From Aerococcus urinaehominis (GTDB lineage Bacteria > Bacillota > Bacilli > Lactobacillales > Aerococcaceae), in NCBI RefSeq assembly GCF_001543245.1, contig NZ_CP014163.1:248001-312000 (forward strand): a stretch of 64,000 nucleotides of DNA. Reading direction: 5' to 3'. Both the position numbers and the translations under genes were made by a program. The notes under the pieces are model-generated. The model did not search any database and had not been told where the DNA came from. It saw only the letters and a program-made list of their open reading frames with translations. Positions 54,585-61,716 of the stretch are shown here, piece by piece (position 1 is the first letter of the stretch; each line of letters begins with the position of its first letter).

Positions 54585-55301
54585 ATGTTAAAATTAGAAC
54601 TTAAAAAAATTAAATTAGTCAACCTGACGCTAACGGCGCTCATCATTCCTTTGTTAGCTAATATTTTTGGCCTAATAAATTATTTAGGCAATCGTGAGAT
54701 TCTCACCCATCAATGGCAGAGCCTCTGGACACAAGTCTCGCTCTTTTATTTTATGTTCTTCTATGTGCCACTGATTGGCATTATCGTTGCCAGTCTTTGG
54801 GGTGTAGAACATAAGGCTGGTTTGAAGCTCATTCGAACAAGCCCTCAGTCAAATATCACTTTTATTATTGCTAAATCTGTCCTTGCTTTTATCATTATTG
54901 CACTCACACAAATGTATTTTTTACTTTTATTTCTTGGAGCAGGGAAATTGATTTGCCACTTCAATACGATTAATCTCAGTTTATATATTGAATACATCGG
55001 CCTAAGTATCTTTTTTGCAATTCCGCTGATTCTGATTTTTTCAGCGATAAGTATTAAATTCAAATCCTTGGGCGTGATTACGATAATAGCGGTATTAATT
55101 TCAATTGTGGGCTTCCTAACTTCTGCCCAGAATCTAATTCCTTCTGCCGACAAACTCTTTATGCTGAGTTACTTAAGCCTTAAAATGAATCATTTTAGCC
55201 ACCTATCTATGGCAGAATTCAGTGCCTTAACGCTTATCGGGTTGCTAGAATCAATGTTAGGCATCAACATAGCCAAGCGCTGGCTAGCCTATGAGGGCTA
55301 G
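54585..55301 (+). CDS. Antimicrobial-peptide ABC transporter permease 2 (LanG type)
   Basis: Second membrane subunit, 238 aa with about six helices. It starts MLKLELKKIKLVNLTLTALI and has the cytoplasmic loop WGVEHKAGLKLIRTSPQSN near residue 73, like the first permease. Together with the preceding genes it would form a heterodimeric channel. It is the last gene of the operon, followed by a hairpin 37 bases on. As with its partner, the peptide substrate cannot be read from sequence. Confidence 0.85.
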   Translation: MLKLELKKIKLVNLTLTALIIPLLANIFGLINYLGNREILTHQWQSLWTQVSLFYFMFFYVPLIGIIVASLWGVEHKAGLKLIRTSPQSNITFIIAKSVLAFIIIALTQMYFLLLFLGAGKLICHFNTINLSLYIEYIGLSIFFAIPLILIFSAISIKFKSLGVITIIAVLISIVGFLTSAQNLIPSADKLFMLSYLSLKMNHFSHLSMAEFSALTLIGLLESMLGINIAKRWLAYEG

Positions 55302-55337
55302 TAGAAATAAAGTGTCAATTGAATATCAATAACTATC

Positions 55338-55370
55338 AGCAAGATTGTCTCATCATAAGGCAATCTTGCT
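55338..55370 (+). terminator. Hairpin after the LanFEG-type operon
   Basis: AGCAAGATTG (55338-55347) and CAATCTTGCT (55361-55370) form a perfect 10-bp stem with a 13-base loop. The following ATACTTT is a weak U tract, so efficiency is uncertain. Confidence 0.6.
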
Positions 55371-55669
55371 ATACTTTGGAAGCAATTATATTAACCCTCA
55401 TTGCACTGATTTTTGTGGAATAATAGCTTAATGGTAATCGCCTATCAAATCAATCCCAGCCCCTCTATAATAGATCTATAACGTGCAGGAGCTGGGTGTA
55501 TAATTATTAATCAAGATATCGACAAACAATATTATAATCGGCGTAGGATAAATTATTGGTTAAATAAAATCAAGCAAGCACTTTAGCCAGAATGGCAAAA
55601 AGTAACTTTAAAATACATACTTGTTAAAATGTTCAGCAAATCATCTTCTAGGTCAAAACTTCTACTTCC
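55371..55669. other. Non-coding junction DNA with a short unassigned frame
   Basis: No intact gene is seen. One plus-strand frame (55482-55586) reads INQDIDKQYYNRRRINYWLN followed by KIKQAL and a stop. Continuing past the TAG it reads PEWQKVTLKYILVKMF. It has a protein-like look but no recognised family and may be debris from a former mobile gene. Confidence 0.3.
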
Positions 55670-55740
55670 AAGCCAAAAACGAGGCTTCTAGGCATTTATA
55701 AAATGCCTCAAACCCCCGTTCTTATACGGTTTATCACTTA
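55670..55740. repeat. 71-bp palindromic repeat, copy R1
   Basis: First of three 71-bp copies (others at 58615-58685 and 61537-61607). It begins AAGCCAAAAACGAGG and ends TTTATCACTTA. Inside is a perfect AGGCATTT-ATA-AAATGCCT hairpin (55690-55708), with outer arms AACGAGG and CCCCCGTT. Read on the minus strand it ends CCTCGTTTTTGG and could act as a terminator for rlmD or its duplicated 3' end. Confidence 0.85.
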
Positions 55741-55866
55741 GATTTTTCAGCTAACGCATTTAGGAGAGTAGCTCACTGCGTTCGAACATATTCTAGCAAT
55801 ACTACGCACTCCTACGGTTCATCGTTACCGCATCGCCTCGTCGCTCTACTCCTTGCTCTGCGACGA

Positions 55867-55940
55867 CTATCGCAGAGATTTCCGTTATTACTTACTGCGT
55901 CTCTTCGCTCCTAGTAAGTAATACTACGGTCTCGACATGC
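55867..55940 (-). repeat. Left attachment repeat: duplicated 3' end of rlmD
   Basis: This 74-bp sequence matches 61643-61716 at 67 positions without gaps, and the last 33 bp are identical. On the minus strand it encodes HVETVVLLTRSEETQ and a stop, the C-terminus of RlmD (HVETVVLLTRSKATQ in the intact gene). It therefore marks the far junction of an element inserted in the rlmD 3' end. A perfect CTCTGCGA/TCGCAGAG hairpin (55856-55877) overlaps its left edge. Confidence 0.85.
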
Positions 55941-56016
55941 GACACCTATAAGAGATAAATTGATTTCCATATGTTGCATGTGTACTTTAGATGTAAAGCA
56001 AACCCTATTAAATATC

Positions 56017-56054
56017 GACTCTATAATCTAACTAATTTCTAGACTCTATAATCT
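56017..56054. repeat. 13-bp direct repeats just inside the element
   Basis: GACTCTATAATCT occurs at 56017-56029 and 56042-56054, 25 bases apart start to start. They lie about 80-110 bases from the left attachment repeat and could be accessory binding sites for a recombinase, or simple sequence duplication. Confidence 0.6.
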
Positions 56055-56086
56055 CTTGGCCGGAATTCATATGCGCACCTCAGAAA

Positions 56087-57421
56087 CTACCAGAGACTAC
56101 GATAACTCGAGCGATTACCTTGTAAAAAATTAAGTTTAGTTTCAGCATCTTTATAATGCTCTCGTTTTCCTAAAAGCTCATCTTCTTTTGAAATAAGCGG
56201 GTCGATCCAGTTCGCCTTTTCCCGTATCCAATTCAATAATTCATCGTCCGTACTTTCATTTCCAGATAAAACATCCGCAAAATTCCTAATATCTGCAGCC
56301 AATCGATAGTCCTCAATAACATTCAGAAGTTGCATTGTTTTTTCTTTTTCTGCTTTTACCCGGTCTGCGTACTCTTCTTTTCTTCTTTGCTCCTCTTCCC
56401 ATTGACGCTGCCGTTCTTCACGTTCTTCCCTCTGTATTTTGATGTCATGGTAAGACTCGTAAAACATGACGATGATATCTGGCAGCATCTTCTCTAATGG
56501 TTTATCCTGCTTATCTTTTAAATATTTTCCATTAGACATTTTGATGCGAAACTTTCCATTGAATGGATAATCATATTTCTTTATTGTTGGTTTTGAAGCA
56601 TACCCTCCATACTTTTGACTATCTTCATATTCTAAAAGTTGCTTGGCTTCCTCTTTCGTCAGCTCATGTTTCACTTGTGTTGTACTTTCAATAATTTCAA
56701 AAGGAACCACATCTTTGGTAATTAAGATGCAAAAATCATCCGTCACTCTCTCCCCTATAGCTTCAAACGTCTCTACTATCATATCCAATATTCGAAATAG
56801 GCGATCTCTATTTTCTTTGGAAACATCTTTGATGAACTTGGGGCGCTCCATATCATTCCTTTCGTATCTTAAATCATAAAAATCCCTTTGAGCATTCCTT
56901 ACTTTTTTGTCCCATAAGGCAACTTGTTTTTTAAAGGCACTGACTTTCTTATGAAGTCTTTTATTATCCCTCACTTCATACCCACTAAGACTAGTGACTA
57001 TCTTTTTGACCTTTTCTGTCGATAGAAAGCTCAATTTTTCCTTGATAAGTTGTGCATCGGAGTCAGTGAATGGCCTGTTATCTCTACTCTGCCCCACAGC
57101 TTTCTTTTCTTCCAAGTCTTTTTCTATTTCTTTGACTCCTTTCTTTTCTTTTGAAGAATCCTTTTTATCAGAAGAAATGTTTTGGTCTGAAATTAATGGA
57201 ACTTCAATTTCCTGACAATCGGATTCAGATAGGGGAACAACCAGGTTACTGACATCCTGACCAGTTCTTAATGTCACCCAATATTTACTGTCAGGAATGG
57301 GGATATCTTTTTCTCTACAAGCTTTCAGGAGTTTCTGATAATTTAAGTGATACTTCTCTGCAACGCCTTTAACACTCATTTTCCAGATCTCTTGATATAA
57401 TTTTTCTCTATTCAAAATCAT
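56087..57421 (-). CDS. Element-borne protein of unknown function with N-terminal HTH-like domain
   Basis: About 444 aa from the ATG at 57419-57421 (MILNREKLYQEIWKMSVKGV). Its first 60 residues (LYQEIWKMSVKGVAEKYHLN, then DIPIPDSKYW) follow the pattern of a widespread uncharacterised family with a helix-turn-helix-like start of the LYEEVW...VAKKYGIS...VPxPxxGYW form. A charged Lys/Glu linker (about 75-110), helical regions and a Glu/Arg-rich coiled coil (about 335-365) follow. The function is unknown; DNA binding is inferred only from the N-terminal pattern. It is 60 nt from the stop of the 117-residue frame, in a likely operon. The ribosome site GGGAGG is about 13 bases away. Confidence 0.72.
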   Translation of the reverse strand: MILNREKLYQEIWKMSVKGVAEKYHLNYQKLLKACREKDIPIPDSKYWVTLRTGQDVSNLVVPLSESDCQEIEVPLISDQNISSDKKDSSKEKKGVKEIEKDLEEKKAVGQSRDNRPFTDSDAQLIKEKLSFLSTEKVKKIVTSLSGYEVRDNKRLHKKVSAFKKQVALWDKKVRNAQRDFYDLRYERNDMERPKFIKDVSKENRDRLFRILDMIVETFEAIGERVTDDFCILITKDVVPFEIIESTTQVKHELTKEEAKQLLEYEDSQKYGGYASKPTIKKYDYPFNGKFRIKMSNGKYLKDKQDKPLEKMLPDIIVMFYESYHDIKIQREEREERQRQWEEEQRRKEEYADRVKAEKEKTMQLLNVIEDYRLAADIRNFADVLSGNESTDDELLNWIREKANWIDPLISKEDELLGKREHYKDAETKLNFLQGNRSSYRSLW

Positions 57422-57511
57422 CGTTATCCGTATCCCTCCCATCCAGGTCAATATCTAAGCATTTACTTTCATCAGCAAACTCGCCCAGCGAAAACGCATA
57501 CTCAAATAGTT

Positions 57512-57856
57512 TTAGATCTTTTCTTCCTCGTTTTCGCTTAATATAAAAAGTAATTCTTGCTTCAAATCCTGAAATTCTTCGATAATGGTATCCAGGCTTT
57601 TCTCAATATTTTGCACGCGAACCTCAGAAATTTTTCCATATTTATAGGCAATCAACCGTTCCGCGATAATGTGGTAGGACCAACTTTCTGTCCATCTGCG
57701 ATCTTTTTCTTCATTATGAACAGCAAAACCAATAGGTAACAAATTATTTCTCATACCTAACCCAACAGCATTAGGCGATATCCCCAGGTAATCCCCAGCA
57801 ATTTTAAGCGTTATTTTCTTGCGATTTCTGATCTCCTCATCTGTGTATTGCGTCAT
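57512..57856 (-). CDS. Small element-borne hypothetical protein
   Basis: 114 aa from the ATG at 57854-57856; a GTG three codons upstream is also possible. It begins MTQYTDEEIRNRKKITLKIA, then GDYLGISPNAVGLGMRNNLL, which looks like a helix-turn-helix that could bind DNA. Next comes WTESWSYHIIAERLIAYKYG and a helical C-terminus rich in Glu. Proteins of this look accompany serine recombinases in mobile elements of Firmicutes, as far as I recall. Its role (excision control or regulation of the neighbour) is unknown. Confidence 0.7.
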   Translation of the reverse strand: MTQYTDEEIRNRKKITLKIAGDYLGISPNAVGLGMRNNLLPIGFAVHNEEKDRRWTESWSYHIIAERLIAYKYGKISEVRVQNIEKSLDTIIEEFQDLKQELLFILSENEEEKI

Positions 57857-57865
57857 ATTCCTCAC

Positions 57866-57919
57866 CCTTTCCTTAATACCTAAAATTTACTCACACATTG
57901 ATTTACCTTAATCATAACA
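57866..57919. other. Short promoter-containing gap
   Basis: A/T-rich DNA upstream of the 117-residue frame, with GGAAAGGG acting as a ribosome site. No clear -35/-10 pair. Confidence 0.25.
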
Positions 57920-57975
57920 AAACAAGAGACACAGAACTACGCTCCAATCACAGCATAGCTCTAGGTCTCTTGTTT
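57920..57975. terminator. Long hairpin after the first decayed recombinase
   Basis: AAACAAGAGAC (57920-57930) pairs with GTCTCTTGTTT (57965-57975); ACAGA and GCTCTAG parts continue the homology with the hairpin at 60971-61027. On the minus strand it follows the recombinase stop at 57988. It is a shared part of both modules, probably a recombinase terminator. Confidence 0.75.
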
Positions 57976-57987
57976 ACATTTCAATAT

Positions 57988-58640
57988 TTAAACTTTCTCA
58001 GACTTTAGCTTAATCTCTATACTTTCGTCCTTTGCAACTATGCTTTCAACTAGCCTGATTTCCAAATTTTTTATGATAAACTTCTACCTACGTGTGTCGA
58101 GTCTTTAGAAGGCCTTAATATTTAATAACCTTCTTCTTTTTCTTGACGAAGTCCAAAGATTTGCTCGACCGCTTCGTCGTAACTATCCTGTTAATTTTCT
58201 ACCTTCCATAATTCTTTCTGTATTTCATGTAGCTCATCATTAATAGCTCACACCCTTCATCTGGATCATTATTGAAGACTTCTTCAAGGATCTGCTCTAA
58301 AACTTCAAGGTAGTTCCTTTATCTCCAATCACTCGATTCAATCCGCCTGATGCAGCAATTCTTCTTTCACCGTTCGAGTCTGGCACTTAGACGGGTTTTC
58401 TATGCGAGTGATACAACCCCAAACCACTGATTTACAACCTCGGCAGTTCCACTTGACTCGTCTAAAAATCTCTCCACAGCAGTCACAGACGACTAGCCTT
58501 TCATTATCTAACTTCTGCTTAATCTGCTCTCCTTTGAGAAAAGTTTTGATATCTCCAAATTGCTTTCCCATATCTTCGGTAGAAGCCAACGCTTGACTGC
58601 CATTTTTTAAACCCAAGCCAAAAACGAGGTCCTTAGACAT
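57988..58640 (-). pseudogene. Decayed large serine recombinase, first module
   Basis: Only the middle and C-terminal parts remain. The zinc-ribbon region reads VVCDCCGEIFRRVKWNCRGC then CITRIENPSKCQTRTVKEEL (58338-58600). Beyond a stop at 58338 the coding trail shifts frame: LEVLEQILEEVFNNDPDEG, then INDELHEIQKELWKVEN, a stop and SYDEAVEQIFGLRQEKEEG. The last fragment is LVESIVAKDESIEIKLKSEK, ending at 57988. The catalytic N-terminal domain with the nucleophilic Ser is missing. At least three frameshifts or stops make it inactive. Its upstream end merges with repeat R2. Confidence 0.85.
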
Positions 58641-58685
58641 CCATTAAATATCTAGAAACCCCGTTATTTTGCAGTTTATCACTTA
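58615..58685. repeat. 71-bp palindromic repeat, copy R2
   Basis: Same length as R1 with identical first 15 and last 11 bases (AAGCCAAAAACGAGG, TTATCACTTA), but a diverged centre. It lies 2945 bp from R1. The DNA beyond it (AATACGATGCACTCC) resembles that beyond R1 (AATACTACGCACTCC), but no rlmD codons remain here. Confidence 0.85.
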
Positions 58686-58756
58686 ACTTTTTCAATCAAT
58701 ACGATGCACTCCACGTGTATCGACCTTAAGCTATGGATTGATTTTGATAGGGTGGT

Positions 58757-58820
58757 AGGGTGGTTTTACTGATATTAACTACTTTCATCAGTCTACTGAA
58801 AAGTCACGCCAAACCACTCT
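58757..58820 (-). terminator. Possible terminator of the GntR-ABC operon
   Basis: AGGGTGGTTT (58757-58766) pairs with AAACCACTCT (58811-58820) with one mismatch; ACTGAT/ATCAGT arms form an inner stem. It starts about 30 bases past the permease stop. The U tract is absent, so it is weakly supported. Confidence 0.45.
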
Positions 58821-58850
58821 AAAAGATACATAAGATTCCAATTAAATGTA

Positions 58851-59465
58851 TTATAAATCCTTGCTCTCATAGACCTTAACAGTCAAGAACAATAATAAAG
58901 CAGATACCACTAGAACGATTAAAGCAGATGATAGGATTAAGGTGGCTGATTTTATTGATGTTAGCCACTTTAATACACCTTGAATGAACGGACTATTTGC
59001 TAATGTCCACCCAAACATTATCAATACTAGGAAAATTATGATAGTAACATAACTCATGAATACAGGACCAAAAATAATGTACAACAATTGATAACCTAAA
59101 ATTAACATGATAGCCATGGCTACAGTTAAGAAAATTTCTTTGATGCTATTAGCTTTTAGATTTGGAAGTATGTTGTTTAACAATATTATAAGTGATAAGT
59201 TAATACCGACTTGCAAAAAATGGAAAATGGTTTTACTTATCACTACTTCAAGACGGCTCACTGGCATACTTTGAATGAGGGCGTGATATTCATTTTTGTC
59301 CTCCAGACCATCGATATTTCGCATATTAAACAAGGATATCAATAAGCCTAAAATTAAAGGTATTTGATCATCACTCACTACAAAGAAGACTAAGATAAGA
59401 ATAATCAATGATAAAATTAATAGTTTTCGACTTACTATCCAATCTTTAACTAGTAATGCTCGCAT
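58851..59465 (-). CDS. ABC-2 type permease of the element-borne transporter
   Basis: 204 aa with about six hydrophobic helices. It starts MRALLVKDWIVSRKLLILSL and has the loop NMRNIDGLEDKNEYHALIQS followed by MPVSRLEVVISKT, typical of the small ABC-2 permeases that go with YtrA/YtrB-type operons. The ATG comes directly after the ATPase stop (TAA-ATG) with an AAGGGAG site. Transporters of this type often respond to cell-wall antibiotics or membrane stress; the substrate here is unknown. Confidence 0.87.
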   Translation of the reverse strand: MRALLVKDWIVSRKLLILSLIILILVFFVVSDDQIPLILGLLISLFNMRNIDGLEDKNEYHALIQSMPVSRLEVVISKTIFHFLQVGINLSLIILLNNILPNLKANSIKEIFLTVAMAIMLILGYQLLYIIFGPVFMSYVTIIIFLVLIMFGWTLANSPFIQGVLKWLTSIKSATLILSSALIVLVVSALLLFLTVKVYESKDL

Positions 59466-60326
59466 TTAATTGTCTCCCTTCAAGTGATAAATCATAATAT
59501 CATCCAATGACGCTGGTTCAATTAGAACCTTGTCACCATAAATTTCTTGAAAACTACTTACATCTTCGCTCAAACCATCAAAGCCAGATTCTCTCTCTGT
59601 ATAACCAATTAATAAGTCTCGCATCTCTGAATCGAGCAATTGAAGTGGACCCTTGATGAGATTGTAATTTTCAAGCAAATGATCTTTAGAATCCTGAATC
59701 AATAATCTTCCATCATTGATAAAGATAATATAATCCGCAATTTTTTCCAAATCGGCTAGGATATGGGTGGAGAATAATATCGTCTTTTCTTGATCTTGGA
59801 TAATATCATACAGTAAGTCTAGAATCTCCAACCTTACGACTGGATCTAATCCAGATGTTGGCTCATCCAAGATGATCAGATCCGCATTATGGCTTAAAGC
59901 AACGGCTAATGAAAGTTTAACCTTCATACCTGTAGATAAATCTTTTACTTTTTTCTGCAAAGGCAGCTTAAAATCACGACAGAGAGAGTCGAATTTATCT
60001 TTATCCCATTTAGGATAAAAACCGTTTACTAAGTTGCCAATAGAACAAACATTCAAATTTTCATAATAAATATTTTCAGCATAAACAAAACCTATTCGCT
60101 CACGTGCGGCTTTTCCTTCATTTTCATGATCATAGCCTAAAAGATCTATTTGTCCTGTATCTGCCTTAATCAAATCCATTATCAATTTAATGGTTGTTGA
60201 TTTCCCAGCTCCATTGGGCCCTATAAATCCCGTAATATAGCCTTTTGGTATCCGTAAATTCTTTAAATCAATTTTAAAGTCACCAAGTGTTTTGGTAACA
60301 TCTTTCATTTTTATCGCATATTGCAT
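59466..60326 (-). CDS. ATPase of the element-borne ABC transporter (YtrB-like)
   Basis: Walker A GPNGAGKSTTIKLIMDLI (about residue 36), signature LSTGMKVKLSLAVALSHN (about 129), Walker B LIILDEPTSGLDP and switch His in FSTHILADLEKI are intact. A C-terminal region of about 75 residues extends past the core. Length is 286 aa. It sits three bases after the GntR gene and has a GGAGGAAT site. This GntR-ATPase-permease order is the YtrABC-like arrangement. Confidence 0.92.
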   Translation of the reverse strand: MQYAIKMKDVTKTLGDFKIDLKNLRIPKGYITGFIGPNGAGKSTTIKLIMDLIKADTGQIDLLGYDHENEGKAARERIGFVYAENIYYENLNVCSIGNLVNGFYPKWDKDKFDSLCRDFKLPLQKKVKDLSTGMKVKLSLAVALSHNADLIILDEPTSGLDPVVRLEILDLLYDIIQDQEKTILFSTHILADLEKIADYIIFINDGRLLIQDSKDHLLENYNLIKGPLQLLDSEMRDLLIGYTERESGFDGLSEDVSSFQEIYGDKVLIEPASLDDIMIYHLKGDN

Positions 60327-60329
60327 TTT

Positions 60330-60704
60330 TTATTCCTCCACTTTTTCACTGAACCGTTGAACTATTTCTTCAGAACTTAGGCCTATACTTTTTGCTTTTA
60401 TAATAACTTGTTCGATACTCGCATCTATTTCTGCTAGAATTTTTCTTTCAATCAAATCAATATCCAAATCGGCTACATACGTTCCTTGACTTGGGATGGA
60501 CATCAGAAATTTTTCTTGTTCTAAATTTTCGTATGCTTTTTTAACAGTAATAACACTGACTTCTAAATCTTTAGCCAACTGTCTAATAGATGGTAAACGT
60601 TCTTTTTCCTTTAATTCACCAGATATAATGTTACGCTTAATTTCTTTTATTATCTGTTCGTACAATGGGACTTTAGAAAATTTCGAAAGATTAATATTCA
60701 TCAT
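60330..60704 (-). CDS. GntR-family repressor, YtrA subfamily
   Basis: 124 aa. The N-terminal winged helix reads PLYEQIIKEIKRNIISGELK, then LPSIRQLAKDLEVSVITVKK (about residues 13-58). The C-terminal part is only about 50 residues, as in the YtrA subfamily, too short for a large effector domain. It should repress its own operon by binding the 33-bp palindrome over its promoter. Two adjacent ATG codons can start it. The inducer is unknown; a cell-envelope antibiotic is plausible by analogy. Confidence 0.93.
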   Translation of the reverse strand: MMNINLSKFSKVPLYEQIIKEIKRNIISGELKEKERLPSIRQLAKDLEVSVITVKKAYENLEQEKFLMSIPSQGTYVADLDIDLIERKILAEIDASIEQVIIKAKSIGLSSEEIVQRFSEKVEE

Positions 60705-60720
60705 TTAATTTCTTTCCTTC

Positions 60721-60777
60721 ACACTTTGTGTATATACTATATACACAAAGTGTACAGATCTGAGTTTCTTGTGTCAA
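60721..60777 (-). promoter_or_regulatory. Strong promoter with perfect 33-bp operator for the GntR operon
   Basis: ACACTTTGTGTATATA (60721-60736), a central C, and its exact complement (60738-60753) make a perfect 33-bp palindrome. On the minus strand TTGACA (60772-60777), 17 bases and TACACT (60749-60754) form a near-consensus promoter. The operator covers the -10 and start point, so binding would block transcription. Confidence 0.85.
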
Positions 60778-60970
60778 GCATTTTATTTACAAATAACAGA
60801 ATCAGAGGGCACCTTCCGCCTGAAAAAAATTTACTAAAAGGTTAATACCTATTTGTCCTCGAATTACACAAATAATTTTATTATTTTTGTTCAATTTATT
60901 CATATAAGAAAAGCTCGCTGTAGGTTTACACCAAATAAATTCAAAAGAGACTATTTCTGCACATCATAAA
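60778..60970. other. Intergenic DNA with no recognised feature
   Basis: A/T-rich DNA between the GntR promoter and the second conserved hairpin. I see no reading frame, repeat or RNA signal that can be supported. Confidence 0.4.
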
Positions 60971-61027
60971 AAGAGAGACACAGAACGATGCAATCCCCAT
61001 TCTGAAGCATCGTTCTAGGTCTCTCTT
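60971..61027. terminator. Long hairpin after the second decayed recombinase
   Basis: AAGAGAGAC (60971-60979) pairs with GTCTCTCTT (61019-61027), and GAACGATGC with GCATCGTTC inside; the inner spacer is 15 bases. It is homologous to 57920-57975 in both arms. It overlaps the last codons of the recombinase remnant, as a terminator would. Confidence 0.8.
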
Positions 61028-61536
61028 ATTTTTCTACTGTAATGATTTGTCCTGTCTTCAGTTTTAGCTCAATGCTATCTTCCTTAACACGCACTTCCTC
61101 CACCTACTGATTGACTAAGCTCTCATCATACTCCTCCAGCTTAACATGATGCCCTTGAGGAAGGCTTTGATATCTGCTAATCTCCTTCGCTTATCTTCGT
61201 TGGTCGCATTGGCAATCAACAAGGCTTGCTTCTTATCTCTGCTGATGGGCTCACTCTCTTGTTGGGCCACAGAAGCCATGATGGTGATGAGTACTTCTCC
61301 TTTGGCATCGAGCTTATTAATATTTTCCTTTTCAAAGTACACCCCCACATCCTTCGCTTTCAGTTCCCGAATATATTTTAAGCAATCCAGCGTATTTCTA
61401 GCGAATCGGGAGATGGATTTGGTAATAATTAAATCAATTCACCCCGCCTGACATTCTTCAATCATCTGGTTAAACTCTCGGCGATTCTTAGTATTGGTTC
61501 CAGAAATCAACACTTTACTGACATTTTCGATACTAC
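61026..61536 (-). pseudogene. Decayed large serine recombinase, second module
   Basis: The N-terminal catalytic region survives in part: VLISGTNTKNRREFNQMIEE, then CQAG, a TGA (61439-61441), and [40 protein letters not shown] and [15 protein letters not shown] follow. After that the chain jumps to C-terminal sequence ([10 protein letters not shown]), so about 250 residues in the middle are deleted. In another frame it ends [11 protein letters not shown], a stop, and VEEVRVKEDSIELKLKTGQ. The first residues with the catalytic Ser are missing. It is related to the first remnant (VKEDSIELKLK against AKDESIEIKLK). Confidence 0.87.
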
Positions 61537-61607
61537 AAGCAAAAAACGAAGCCCCCAGATATTCACTAAATGTCTAGAAACCTCGTTTTTATACAGTTTG
61601 TTGTTTT
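61537..61607. repeat. 71-bp palindromic repeat, copy R3
   Basis: Third copy, 2922 bp from R2, with arms AAAAAACGAAG and CCTCGTTTTT around ATGTCTAG. It lies between the second recombinase remnant and the rlmD 3' end, and on the minus strand is placed as an rlmD terminator. Confidence 0.8.
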
Positions 61608-61642
61608 ATTTTCCCAATCAATACTGCAGGAAATAACTGCTC

Positions 61643-61716
61643 CTATCGCACAGGTCTCCGTAATTACTTACTGCGTCGCTTTACTCCTAGTAAGTAATAC
61701 TACGGTCTCGACATGC
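61643..61716 (-). repeat. Right attachment repeat within the rlmD 3' end
   Basis: This 74-bp copy includes the last 16 codons and stop of intact rlmD (HVETVVLLTRSKATQ) plus 25 bases beyond it. It agrees with 55867-55940 at 67 of 74 positions, with 33 identical bases at the rlmD side (61684-61716), where strand exchange probably took place. Confidence 0.85.

Larger units (their letters stand above)
55941..61642. mobile_element. Composite integrated element at the rlmD 3' end (remnant)
   Basis: About 5.7 kb lies between two copies of the rlmD 3' end. It contains two modules of similar size. Each has minus-strand cargo, a long conserved hairpin (57920-57975, 60971-61027), a decayed large serine recombinase (57988-58640, 61026-61536) and a 71-bp palindrome (58615-58685, 61537-61607). 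Known streptococcal elements of the ICESp2905/phi-m46.1 group also use the rum (rlmD-type) gene end as target. No conjugation or phage structural gene is present. I infer tandem insertion of two related small elements, or deletion of a larger one, now immobile. Confidence 0.75.

Noticed and set aside
55751-55940. CRISPR-like array in the repeat-rich DNA left of the element
   Set aside because: There are no regular repeats with unique spacers; the similarity is explained by the rlmD duplication and one hairpin.
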